Of a stretch of 64,000 nucleotides of DNA, positions 12,968-24,900 are shown piece after piece; the stretch's first letter is position 1; every line of letters starts with the position of its first letter. Both the position numbers and the translations under genes were made by a program. Under the pieces are notes generated by a model that saw only the letters and a list, made by a program, of their open reading frames with translations, was not told the DNA's origin and searched no databases. The stretch is from Elysia chlorotica (taxonomy: Eukaryota > Mollusca > Gastropoda > Plakobranchidae), in NCBI GenBank assembly GCA_003991915.1, contig RQTK01000022.1, positions 895,185-959,184 of the forward strand, written 5' to 3'.

Positions 12968-13051
12968 TAAGTAGAAAAAGTAACCAACGTTGGTGAAAGG
13001 AGTAACTTAGTAGTTAGGCTTGTAGCAACCGGCTTTTATTCCCCTCGAAAG

Positions 13052-15954
13052 ATGTCTGGAAAAGTTACCGTATTTATCAGCGCTATCAGTTCGGACATGG
13101 AAGTAAGTGAAACATTAGGCCTATAATCTAATTATTCAAGAACATGAGTTAGCAGTATTTAATGTAGAATCTAGATTCTAGTTCCCAAAATTTACAGATC
13201 AGCACGTTCCTAAATGTCTAAAAAAAACCTAAAACTACGCCAGTCTTGATTAAATTTAAGGCTTCATTTATTCTATCAAGATCTAGATCTAGATTTAGAT
13301 CTATAGGCCTGAAGGTTGTGCTTGTAACTTACAACGGAACCATCGCTACAGCGGGACATTTCAAGAATTCCCGTTATTTCTACTATGTAAAGTCTATTAC
13401 TTGTGCTTGGGTTTCACTGGACATAGAAATGGCTGAACTTGGATACAGCAAGCTTTGGTGAGCAGGCCTGGACATTGTAAAGAAGTAAAGAGAGCATTTT
13501 TTCAGATTATGTTTACAAACCAATAAGCAAAAGTGTATAACTGGTACTCTTGCAAATTGAGGGGTTTCAGTCATCCATATATACCAATGATTCTCAGTCA
13601 GACGTTTTGAAGGGAGGGTTTTAATGTCTAGCCTGTATCCGACAAAACTAGGCAAGCCCTGGAGTGGAATCCCTGAAGGTAAAACGCAAGGTTAGACGTC
13701 CAAAGCAGACTTCGCGGTGAAGCACCAATGTCGAGATAAAAGCTGTTGGTAATATTGCAATTGCTGAAGAGGACCAGCCACAAGCGATTTCGATGTAGGG
13801 GATTTGCCGAGGCCCTCTGTTCCAAGTGAAATCAAGAGGCTTAAACTAAAAACTTAACTAACTTTAGTGTCCAGCTAGCTATCATCATCTCCTTAAAACT
13901 TTTCTTAAACCTCTTGAAGTGCCTTGAGATGGCTTTTAAAAACCATGCGAAGAGGGAAGAAAGTATTTTAAGTTTGACGTCAACTGATATTTCTCCACCA
14001 TGTATGCAGCTTTTATCTTCTAGTGCTGGGTTCTTAAAGAATAAAGAATACAGACATTTTTATTTTAAAAAAATTAGAAATACACTCTCCTGTTGGAAGG
14101 CGATAAGTCAATTCGACACACTTTGTAAACAATGCACTGAGAGCAAGACGAAACAGATACTCAATGACAAGACACATCCTCAGTAGACTTTTACAGAGTG
14201 GAACATTTAGGATGCCAATGGCCAGTACTAACAAATACAGAAATTCTTTTTTGCCTAGATCTATATCTTTCAAAGATCAACGTTTTATTAGAAAATGATC
14301 ATTTATAATACAGAAACCCTCTTAAATCCATTCTTAATTAAATATTTAACTAGAGTAGTTCTATAGTATCCTTAGATAGATGTTTATATTTACTAATTTA
14401 TTTGTTGGTACGTGTCACATACTCTCAATTTTGTTATATTATGGTGGCGTGGATGAAAAAACTCATTCTGACATGATGTGATATTATGGTTGTTGAATCT
14501 ATCTATAAATGTAGACTTTTAAAAATTCTCTATTTACATGTAACCAATAAATACTTCCACATACTGACATAGGTACATACCCATTTACAATACTGTAAAG
14601 AAGGTTTTGGTTTCTTCTGGAATGCAGAGGGTCATTTTACTTTTACTCAATCTTATTTACAAATTTGAGAAGTGAAGAAAAAACATCCACAGAGTGATAC
14701 TGCTAGTGCTACTTTCTGTGTAAGGCACTCACAAGCAAATATACAAAGTGCTTGAAGATGAATTCTAATGAACTCGGTTTTTTTTTATGAAATCTGACTT
14801 AAAATGTTCCATAACATTATTTTGCATCATTTTTTATAATAATTTTATGTGGCATTCATGTATAATGGATAAATTGGACCACTCCTTAAGGACTAACAGT
14901 CTGGTTGCCTCTTACTAATTAAAATATATTGCATCTTCAAATTTCAGAGAAAGAAGAATCAAAGGACAATAGAGGATGTTCTCAGTGGTCAAAAGATAGA
15001 ATTTGAATTGGTTGATGTCTCAGCTAGCCGGGATGAATTACAGAGAATGAGAGACATTGTGGGTAAGCCAGACGCCCTCGCTCCTCAAATTGCCAATGGA
15101 GAGGATTATTGTGGGGTGAGTATTTTGAGGAAATGTGTGCTGGTTGTGAATATTTAAAATCTTATCATGATAATTCTGGGTACAGCTTTTTATAATTGTA
15201 AAGGTGTGAACTTGAAACGTTAGAGTACACTGATACATTTTTGGGGACATTGGAGTGACTTTGTCAGTGTTAAAAACACACTAATATTAATGACTTTTGT
15301 GAGTTGGGGTGGGAGTATTCAGCTGGTATTAATATGAATCCAACATCAGATGTTCAGGAAAAAAAAAAGGGGGGGGGGGGGGGGTTCACAGGCTTTTTAA
15401 ATTTTTCTGCTACCACCATTGGATGTAAAATGTATACTATATCTCTAGATGCAAAGATTTAAAAAAAAAAGAATACGTGGATATTACTGTCAATTTGTCA
15501 CTGTTTGTATTATTACACATACTATTTTATATATTACTATGTGTCTTCCTTTACAAGCCAAATGAAAAAAAATTTCAAGCAAGAAAACGGATGGCATTTA
15601 AAAAAAAGTATTAATAGCTTACGACTCATGTAAATTATAACAAAGATGGTAAAACTTTACTGCTTTTGTTAAAAACTAGTGCTGGTTTTGTGTCCGACTT
15701 TTATTTTGTTAAACCATTTAGCCAGTTTGAAGTGTATAATTGATCAACATTGTGTTCTTTAAAAAAAAATTCTGAGAGTTAAGTTACATGATAAAGAGAC
15801 ATAAATTGAAGAAATTTTTTCAGATACACTTAGCTTTCTCAAAAGCTTTGTTTTGCCTTTAAAAATTTGTCTTTTTTCTCCTCAGGATTTTGCTGCGTTT
15901 GATGAGGCAGTAGAAGATAAGAGGTTGAAAGAATTTCTCAAGGTTGATGTTTAA
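13052..15954 (+). CDS. SH3BGRL: SH3BGRL-like thioredoxin-fold protein
   Basis: Three coding exons, 13052-13102, 14948-15115 and 15886-15954 (stop TAA), all phase 0 with GT-AG junctions; the product is 95 residues against 114 in human SH3BGRL. The start MSGKVTVFIS gives the first beta strand of a glutaredoxin/thioredoxin-like fold; KIEFELVDVSASRDELQRM and LAPQIANGEDYCG align with the family's FEEKDIAANEENRKWM and PPQIFN-YRGDYDAF regions, including the cis-proline. No CxxC motif is present, as is usual for this family, so a redox enzyme role is unlikely; family members act as small adaptors. Whether it is SH3BGRL, SH3BGRL2 or SH3BGRL3-type cannot be decided here. The first start is chosen because it begins the fold directly and lies in the only open frame. 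Confidence 0.92.
13549..13640 (-). repeat. Dispersed repeat, right arm of an inverted pair
   Basis: Reverse complement of 11200-11299 (landmarks GGGGTTTCAGTCATC and GATTCTCAGTCAGACGTTTT). It lies in the first intron of the SH3BGRL-like gene, directly before a retroelement fragment. Confidence 0.7.
13655..13855 (+). mobile_element. Decayed 3' end of an RTE-like non-LTR retrotransposon
   Basis: With several frameshifts the plus strand reads like the C-terminus of the reverse transcriptase protein seen at 50504-51345: a LEWNPEGK-type motif, a STDAE-like segment, and a final stretch ending near CCAAGTGAAATCAAGAGGCT, which closely matches the end of the copy at 41480-41505. It is a short, dead fragment within the first intron of the SH3BGRL-like gene. 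Confidence 0.55.
15361..15384. repeat. Poly(A)/poly(G) tract
   Basis: A run of A is followed directly by about 15 G in the second intron of the SH3BGRL-like gene. Such runs are prone to length errors and G-quadruplex formation. Confidence 0.9.
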
Positions 15955-17669
15955 AAACTGATATGGTCTCATTTGCCATGGGGATTTTCTTCTTGATAAC
16001 ATTATTATTGTATTAAATACCTCCTATTTTACATTTCTCTGCTCTCCTACAAAGAGAGGGACATAAAGGAACGACACACAATATACTCACCCAGTATAAA
16101 CTTTAACTCAAACTGCTTTTCTTTTATCGTCAATCTACACAGGACATGGGGAGGCAACAACCCTTGATGCTGCCTTGCTTATCACTGATTAAGTGAAGAA
16201 TTGTATTAGGAATCAAGATAGCTGTTATGGGCTGGTTTCTTTCTTAACTGTTCAACTCATATGCCTTTGTAAACATGTATGGATCTATAGTCTCTGTAAA
16301 TTCAATTTGAATTTATCTCACATAGCCCTAAATATAATATGGCCATGCATACAAATTTTACAATTTCCTTGAATCTCTTGTCGAGAATAAGCCAGTAGTC
16401 AGATAATCTCTCTTGAAAATTAAAAAATTAACAAAATTATCTAAGTTGTCATGATTTTGTTAACTGCAATATTGTAAGAAAACCATACCTGTTTAAATCA
16501 TGCATTCCTTTTTTAAATAATGGACTTTAGGGTCATTATCAGTTACATGTAGCCACTAGTGGGAATGGGAAATGGTGGTGGGGTTTGTTCTGTTACAAAC
16601 AAGACTTAAGTGTAGTTTTGGAAACTTTTAATTCGTATGATCTTACCTCTCTCAACCCAAAACTTCATGAATCCAGATCGATTCTATGTTCTTACATAAC
16701 TTTGGCAAGGAAGAGTGGCTCAAAATCTAATGATAAAATTTGTCTTTCAAATCATATTATGTGGGGATTTTATTTTGCAAGTCTTAAATAAGACTAAGAG
16801 TTAATATTTTCGAAATTTGGTAAAACTTTCTTCACTGGCCAAACTTTCTAGTAAACCCTCTTCCATAGTACAATAGCCAAGATAGTGTATTTTGTTATAT
16901 CAAACTGGAAAATTAAGGGTTATGGAATCATATCTTTGTTATTCTGCATTGTTTTTCAAAGAAAACTTTGTGAATATTGTAAATCTATTGTTAGTCTTGA
17001 GAACATTATTCTATCTGTTTTTTGTTGTTGTTTTTTAAATAAATTATTAAGTTTTTATGCAACATGGGTATATATAAGAAAGTGCCCTTAGAGTTAGAGT
17101 GGATATCCATGGCTGAGAATGCTTTGTTAGGAAGAAGACACATTTTGTGTATGGGCAGTATTTATTACCTAATTAACTTCAGTGCTTCTATCTTGGTTAT
17201 AATGTTGCCTTATAGCTTTTTTTTTTTCAAACACAAGCAAAAAGTGTGTTTATGAGTTGTGGTTTGTCTGAGTTAAAGCTTATGAATCTTTAACAAATAC
17301 TAGTTTGATTTTCTAGAATTAATTCATACACAATTTAGGGGTTGAAAATTTTGATCAATAACTATTTTAATGTAAAACCAAATAATAGTGGGTTTTGTTG
17401 TTGTTGTTGTTTTTTTTAACATTTTGCCTTGATATGTTGAGATTTTGCTTTTGTCTAACTTTTATGCACACCCAATCTTGATAACGTGGTTCTTTAATGT
17501 TTGTGTTCAGTTTATTGCTGTATTGTCCTGACCAAATTGGCTTTTTCACATTTAAAGATCTAGCAAAAATTAGTAGTTGCCTTCTATTTTACTCAGTTAT
17601 CAGAACAGGTACATTTCATTGCCAGCAAGGCAACATTTAATTAAGTAACAAACATAATGCTAAATTTCT

Positions 17670-17730
17670 GTTAGTCCAACATTTCAAATTTAGCTTTCCA
17701 TAAAGTTGTTATTTAGAATGTTGGACTAAC
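17670..17730 (+). other. Hairpin with 14-bp perfect arms (possible small-RNA precursor)
   Basis: GTTAGTCCAACATT at 17670-17683 is the exact reverse complement of AATGTTGGACTAAC at 17717-17730, with a 33-base AT-rich loop. Size and shape would suit a small-RNA precursor or a remnant of a short inverted-repeat transposon; the sequence alone cannot separate these, and I do not recognise a known miRNA seed. Confidence 0.6.
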
Positions 17731-17879
17731 TCGAAAAATGCATAAAACACAGTCACAATTTCACAATTTTCACTGACATGCAAGTGCCCTTGTTTAGGCC
17801 TACATTCAGGTAGATCCAAACTGTTTGTAAAATTTAAGCTGCTTGGTTTGCTTACTGGCTCAAGAGTACTGTAGTACTG

Positions 17880-17882
<3 letters not shown>

Positions 17883-17917
<35 letters not shown>
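17883..17917. repeat. Poly(C) tract
   Basis: About 35 consecutive C. The complementary strand is poly(G). The exact length is uncertain because such runs are hard to sequence. Confidence 0.95.
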
Positions 17918-17919
<2 letters not shown>

Positions 17920-18041
17920 TTCTAGAGTTGTCAGACAGCAAAAACCTTTGGGGGGGGTAGTCTGTTTAAAAATGGGAATAAAGATTTTGATCTTTGAAAT
18001 TCAATTTTGTTCTTTCCAGCTTTGTTTAGGTTGTTATTTGA

Positions 18042-18047
18042 AATAAA
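18042..18047 (+). terminator. Candidate poly(A) signal after the SH3BGRL-like gene
   Basis: AATAAA about 2.1 kb after the stop codon, followed by T-rich sequence. It would imply a long 3' UTR including the hairpin and the poly(C) run; use is unproven. Confidence 0.25.
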
Positions 18048-20623
18048 GTTTAATTTCTGTTACTTACAATAAATCATGCTGTGATTTTAATTTTTACAGG
18101 TTTGCAGTGATCAGTTAAATTAAATTTCAATTGATGTAGAAGGGAATTATTCTTGATTCATTTTATTTTTCATATATTTGAAGCTGATGAATTAGCTGCT
18201 TTTCAATGCATTGTACGAATTATGCTTATCAATTATTTTAAACTTGCACAAATTCTTGGACTTCTTGTAATTTTCAAACATAAAAGTTTTCTTTCATGTC
18301 CTCAAACAGGATAGGAATGTCAGTTAAATAAAACTCTCGTTTTTTTGTCTAATAGACTATTATATGAAATGTGCCAAGTAAAGTAAAAAATAATAGATAC
18401 CATTGTGTTCTGATAAATATTATTCAGAATATTTTTCGTCTTGACTTCTTTTCTGTACTTCTTGTGGTCATATTATCACAAGTGCATCCTAAATGATGAA
18501 GTTATTGCTTCCGCGTGTTAAAGATCATGCACAAATTTTGCATTTAATTCATGGCATTTAATCTTAATTCAAAGATTGTTAATTATTGTAACAATAAACG
18601 TACAAGATGCATTATAGATAATTACATTAAAAAGTGTTATAGTCCCTCTCCCAGCTAACATCTGTCTCAGTACATTAGCGTAAAAAACAACAACAAAAAC
18701 TTGCAACTAAAATCATGTGCATTGTATTTTTTAATAAAAATTCTATATATTAGATATTAAATTAAGTACTGCTTTGGTAGAACATTTGAAATACACATTA
18801 TTGTCTGCAGAAGGTTGAAATGCAACCACCATTTATATAATTTTCAGCTCGAATTCCAGGGTTGGGACTTATTTTTACTTGTGGAGCGAACAAAGTCTTA
18901 ACCCCTACACAAATGTTCACAGCCTTCACCCTGCACATTTCACTCTGCAAGGATTTTTTCCCTTTGTGGGTAAATGTAGGGACATTCCTTAATTTTCAAT
19001 CATTCCTGTCTTTCAGTACATTGAAGACTCACTGCATTGCTGTGACTTTGATGCTTGGAATGTATGTCATTGCTCAATCTTTTAGATATTAAAGGTTCGA
19101 AAGACATTGCAAACTGAAATGAAATGTAATCCTCTACAGCCTACTCACGCAGTTAAAAATTCTGAAAAAGCTTACCTTTTCCTGAAAATGCCAAACTCTT
19201 GCTTGTTGTTTTTGTTGTTTGTTTGTTTTTTCAATTTGCATTTGAGATTTTGTTAACTGCTATATTTTGATTTGCTGTAGGAGAATAAATGGAACAAATG
19301 ATACAAATTTTAAATTCAATGATGCTTCATATAAAAAGTTTCATTCTATAAGTTTTTCTCCATCAGTAAAACTCTATAATTTGTATACAGTTTGCACGTT
19401 TTCTTTTTCTTTTTAATGTAATTGAATACAAGCCATTTTTTAAACTTCTTTTTTTTCCGTATAAAAGTTCAAATTGTAAAAACCAACTAATAGGCATTGG
19501 CTTTGATTTTGAAAAATATGTTTCATTTTACACCAAACTAACTCTTAAGTTATATACCACATTTATTCAGAAAAAGCAAATAACAGATTACTTTTAATGC
19601 CCATGATGCTAAATGAAATTTACATTTGCAGACTTCAAATTAATTCTGCTCTTTGGAGTGAAAAGACTTTTCTGACGGGTAATTTTGTTTATTAACTAAA
19701 TATGGATGATAATCCAAAAGATAAACTTTTCTTTTCGCTGTTTAAATTCTCTCAAATTTCAAGAAACATTTAAGTCACTTAATCTGGGTATCATTATAAT
19801 TTTTAACTGGAAAACAATAGATGTTAAAACTACAGCATATCAATTGATAGGAATTTCAATTACTTATTGATTTTTATTCAATGTAGTGTGTTAAGTACTT
19901 TACTAATGTTTTAATTACTATTTATGTGTGCATCATCAGTGCATTCTTTTCTATTTCATTTTCCAATGTTTTAATCATTGCAAATTTTGCATTTATTTGT
20001 TATTCTTCAATAGATATTTTTTTTCTTGTGCAATTTTGTACTCATGATCAGTTCATCTGCTGACTCGCACTCTTGCTATAACTCCCTTTATCAGCTTTCC
20101 TGATGCAGGCAATATTTTAATAAACCAGCTTGAAAACTTGAAAATGCACTCATTGTTCTTATGTGTGTGTATAAGTTTAAGTATCTGTGTGTTTGTGTCT
20201 GTTCAAAATAAAAGGTTTTATTCTTTATTTGAATTGAAAAAGTTAAAAGAAAAAAAATGTTGCATGTACAAAGAACAGTTTTTTAAATGTTCACCTTGAG
20301 GATTGAAAATCTAAAAATTCTGCAATACATATTCAGGAAATAAATCTAATTTGGCAAAAATTATTTTATAAAACAAACGAAACAAAAATAAATGAAATAT
20401 ACATGCCGCGGTTTAAAGTAATTGCTTGTAGCAGCGACAATTAAATATTTTGTGGGTTTGATAACCAATCGTAACATTGTGTTACACATGTATAACATTA
20501 CGTTAACAATATATGGATTGAAATTTTTGTTCAAATGGGTTAAAAAAAAAGTAGTATATGCTGCCGCTGCTACTACAATTACAACTACAACTACTACTAC
20601 TAACATTATTACAAGTAATGACT

Positions 20624-21250
20624 AAAGCTAAATGTATAACATACATAAACCACCCTCTTCATAGTGAACATGAAACATCACAAAGGAAGAACAGACAGAT
20701 ATAAAACTCGTCTGTACCAGCATCCATTAGATTCCTGCAAAATTGCTATAATTCGAGGGGGGCGAACGTTGGTCTCCGAGTCGGAAGAACCGCGGTTCGG
20801 GTCCCATGGTCGGCAGATGTGTCCAATTTCGTCCCCTGTATCCCCGCTCTGTTTGTGTGTGGCGGCACAAAAAATTGTCAGATGTCAGTCTTGGGATCCG
20901 TTCACATTATAGTCTAATGAGTATTGACGCTGGGCGTTGGACCAACTTAACTCAACGCCATATTTAGAGGACTTGTGTATGCAGTGTTATGCGTGTTCTT
21001 GTATATGCGTGAAGAGGTGTGTGTTTTTAAATAAGAATTATGTATGTTCGGCAGTGTATAATTTCAACAGTTTTACATGAGAATGTAAAACGCTTGTTTT
21101 ATTTTATTATCATAACTATTATGTTTTATTTTTAAATCTCAAACATGTACAGCTGGTGTTGTGATATTGAATCAAATGTATTATTGTTCGACAAAGAAAA
21201 ATTTCCCTATGTGATAATAAAGGCTTATCTTATCTAATCTTATCTTAACT
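20624..21250 (+). mobile_element. 3' end of a non-LTR retrotransposon, interrupted by a SINE
   Basis: Bases 20624-20714 (GCTAAATGTATAAC, CTCTTCATAGTGAACATGAA, ACATCACAAAG) and 21147-21195 (GTGTTGTGATATTGAATCAA) occur next to each other, in reverse complement, at 41640-41760. Between them lies a family A SINE. The right end AATAAAGGCTTATCTTATCT with TTATC repeats is typical of non-LTR element 3' ends. The element is therefore a 3' UTR remnant older than the SINE. Confidence 0.65.
20755..20952 (+). mobile_element. tRNA-derived SINE (family A)
   Basis: The head includes GGCGAACGTTGGTCTCCGAG and a B-box-like GCGGTTCGGGTCCC; the body contains TGTGTGTGGCGGCACAAAAA, TTGTCAGATGTCAGTCTTGG and the tail GGACCAACTTAACTCAACG. 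Inserted inside a retroelement 3' end. Confidence 0.7.
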
Positions 21251-21735
21251 ATTAACTCTATACTAGGCTCAAAACACATATTCAAGTCATAAGGTGTCGT
21301 TTAACAACACAAAAATTAATTAGTAATTTTTTAATCTTTCTGGACAATTATCTTAAGTGTACATAGCAGGGCATGGCTTGTCGATTCAAATAAAATATCT
21401 GAAATACGACCAAGACGACACTTTTGATGACTGTTGGAACACTCTTTAATAAAGGAAATCACACATTGTGTTCATTGTCGTCCGTCGAACTCGAAAGTTT
21501 GTGGGCGGTACAAGTTTGGTTTCACCGTCTTCACGTTCAGCAGGTTTAGGACCGTTTAGTCACTGAAAGTGACAGTCAGTCAGTCACTCAGTCAGCGCTG
21601 AACAGCCAACAGGTTTGGGAAGTTGGGTGATTTTAGTAGGCTACTCAGGGCAACTCTAGAATTATCTATTAACATTAAATTTTTAACCTGGTCACAAAAC
21701 CTAGATATATCAAGAATCAGATATAAACTCAAAAA

Positions 21736-21957
21736 GCTAGATTCTCTAGATCTAGATCTATTTAGATATAAAATTAAAATTAATTAATCCAGATTAAAGA
21801 GTGCCCAAATTTGAAAGCAACAGTTGCTAGATCTAGATCTCTATATCTAGATCTAGATAAAGTTCTTAATCTAAAAAAAAAAAATAATAATAAAACCAAG
21901 GAAAAAAGGGGGAAAACAAAAACCATTTACTAGATCTAGTGTAGATTCTAGATAGGC
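21736..21957. repeat. CTAGATCT palindrome clusters upstream of CNTD1
   Basis: Clusters at 21736-21770, 21827-21860 and 21930-21957 lie 30-250 bases before the CNTD1 start codon. Each is a run of overlapping TCTAGA/AGATCT hexamers. Confidence 0.8.
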
Positions 21958-21987
21958 TTATCTAAAGTAGATTTAAACAATTTAAAA

Positions 21988-24900
21988 ATGCCACTCAATG
22001 AATCAAGAAAATGTGAGGGCATTTTCGGAACGCCTGTGGAACCTTTATTTAACAATGAGGAAAATGGAACAAATTCTGAAATACTCCAAGACTGGTTAAT
22101 TAACATGGCTGTGATGAACTCTGAGACATTAAAGTCGAAGGAAATCTCTGAAGTAAGAGTAGAATCTACGTCTCATTTTCATTTTGAAAATCTATGCTCA
22201 CTGGATGGGTATCATGATCTAGATCCATAGATTTATAACTTTAGTAGATTTAAAAAAGGCTTCTACAGAATGTTTCCCTATTTTTGAGTCCCCAAAATTG
22301 TTCTAGATCGTGAGATTATGTTGAGTAGTCCATTTTTTTCACTGTATTCTTAGTTGTAATAAACACATTGTCTAAAAATTATAATTGACTTTAAAAAATG
22401 TCTTCATCTTTAGATGTTTATTTTTATATTTTGGTGTCGCCTTTTAAAACCTTGATTGGAGTATTTAATGCACAGATACATAGATCAATGAAGTATTGCA
22501 ATCTATATCATATCTTATTCGTTCATAAGCTCTGAATGATAAAATCAACTTTACCAGTGACAAAAAAGCATCGACACATTCCACAAGTAAATTCTTTTAC
22601 AGCAATGCTATTAATGTAACAAATTCTAAATCTTTTTTTTCCCCCCAGAATATCTTTAATCATGGTCATTGGGCGCAATGCATATTTTTGATGTGTGAAC
22701 GATTTGAACTTCCCCACCAAACAAAATTTGCAGCACTAGATTTATTTGACAGGTACAGTAAACCATCTGCATAGTAATTTCACAACACAACTTGAAAAGC
22801 TCAACAAAGAACAAAATGCAGGTCTCAGAATGATCAGCACTAAGTCTACACCAATGGTGGAAATTGAAAGTTTTGCTGGTATGCAAAATCTGAAGGAGAT
22901 ACGGTAGGGAAAGATTGTTTTACAAGCTGAAACATATAAACGTTTGCAACACCATCCAATGCCCACTAACATGTCAGAACTAAATTCCTACAGCACAAAA
23001 GTTCTAGTTAAAAAAAAACACGGCTAAATCAATGTCAGATAGCTATGCCCACATCCTAACCCAAAAAGAAGACGTAATTGAGCTTCTAAATCCATTTAAA
23101 GAAGACACAATTGAGCTCCTAAATCCATTTAGATCATATCATACCCAAAATATGCAAAATTATTGCAGAAATTTCATGGATTCAAAAACATCTGGAAGCA
23201 GATTTTATCCTGAAATTTATATCTCTGAAGTATATACAGGAGAATAATCACTCTGAAACCTGGTACCATGTCTACACTGATGGTTCGCCTGAAAATGCAA
23301 CCATAAATGGAGGCACAGGAATTGTAATTTCCAGATGGATCATTTGAAAATCATTTTTTTTCCTGCAAGCAAACTGGGATTAAATTTCCATGCAGAACTC
23401 CATGCAATCCAGGAAGCAACCACCCGACTTCTAAATAATAATAACACCATCAAGACAGACCTCCTGTCTATTCAAACTGGAGCTAAAGATAATATGACAG
23501 AAACAATCCTACAAAATTTAGACTCGTTAGCAAGGACAAATCACATAGCCCTGCACAAGGATTCCAGCTCTCTGTGGCCTGCCAGGAAATGAGGTAGCTG
23601 ACATGTTTGCCAAAGAGGGTTCTTCAAACGTAGTTTATATTGACAAAAATATCATTCCAAGAGACTAAAACACTTATTAAGAGCAACATATAAAAATTCC
23701 CATAGAACCGGAACAAACCCTTTGTATTTAAAAGATGGCATACATTATCTCCCACGATGTCAGCAGACCACAATTTTTCGACTTGAATAGGAGATTTCCA
23801 ACTAAATGCACACATATACAAATTAAAGATCACAGCAATCCTTTCTGTGAATGCGGAGACATCTCTAAAGTCCAGAACATGTCCTCATGGCATGCCACTC
23901 TTATCCCAGCTCAGGCAAACAATATGGCCTTCAGAGCACTGGTGCAAAAATTATGGGGTACCCTGGAAACCCTACAAAGACTGCCTTTTTCATGAAGAGG
24001 CCAAACTAAAAATTTAAAAGATTTGGGCATATTTAAAATGAACGCAGAGGGAGGAGAAGAAAAATGTAAATTTGCTGAAGGAAAGAGAGAGAAAATGTAT
24101 TCAATGTCCTGGAGAAATCTACCCAAGTTGCTTTACAGCAGCTACGGAGCTAAGACATTGCTATGGACATTGTATTCCCTGAAATTTTGATTTGAGTAGT
24201 CAAAGACTTGTACATTACAACGCTTATCCAAAATATTATGCAAGCTAATGTTTTTAATAAAATGCCAGACCATGGCAACTTGCCCTGACCGCAACCAGTG
24301 ATGTTATCATGCCGGGGCCTTTATAATTAAACTATGATAAGTGTTCTTGCTTAAATGACAAATCTGATGTTTGGCCCCGATTAGGCTAGGTGGTCACAAT
24401 TGCAGTGTTAACACACAGTTGTGCGACAAACTAGAGGCAGAGTGAAACAAAATTGAGGGCAAAGGGCTTCGTAAAGCGTTGCATTCGATAATAGCCTCAG
24501 ACTGACCCTATATTTTTATTAGATATTCTGACTTTTTTTTCGATTCTTAACCACTTAAGTGGGTAGCGGTTGAATTTGATCCCTATTACAAATAATATAA
24601 ATAAAATAATACAAATTTCTATGTCCATTATCGTGCACAACGCTACAAAACGCGCAATTCTGTGCATTTTAGTTGAGCAGCAGGACGCCAGCATCAGGGT
24701 CATAAATCGCCTCCCAAGGGACACCAGTCACTCAGGCCAGGCGCACGCTGTTTACCTGAGTTTGACCCTAGCTAGCGGGCAAAAATCAACGAAGTTATGC
24801 ATGTTTAATATCATTATCTGTTGATCATCAGTGAACAGAACCACTATTAATCGATAATGCTACATTTTGTCTTTATATTCATGAAAACTGTAAGTTTTTG

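Larger units (their letters stand above)
4851..13051. other. Intergenic region between the AIP3-like and SH3BGRL-like genes
   Basis: AT-rich spacer of about 8 kb. It holds SINE copies (5478-5705, 8915-9312, 11425-11540), a 160-bp direct duplication (9385-9664), a (TC)n microsatellite (10765-10846), one arm of a dispersed inverted repeat (11200-11299) and palindromic CTAGATCT clusters near its right end. Open reading frames here are short and low in complexity; I see no convincing gene. Confidence 0.6.
15955..21987. other. Region downstream of the SH3BGRL-like gene (3' UTR and spacer)
   Basis: AT-rich sequence without a supportable gene. It contains a perfect-arm hairpin (17670-17730), a poly(C) run (17883-17917), AATAAA signals at 18042 and near 20208 that could end a long 3' UTR, a retroelement 3' end split by a SINE (20624-21250) and CTAGATCT clusters just before CNTD1. 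Reading frames of 60-80 codons here are AT-rich and show no family features. Confidence 0.55.

Noticed and set aside
23032..23592. New short genes in CNTD1 intron 2
   Set aside because: The frames read as pieces of one RNase H-bearing retroelement with frameshifts.
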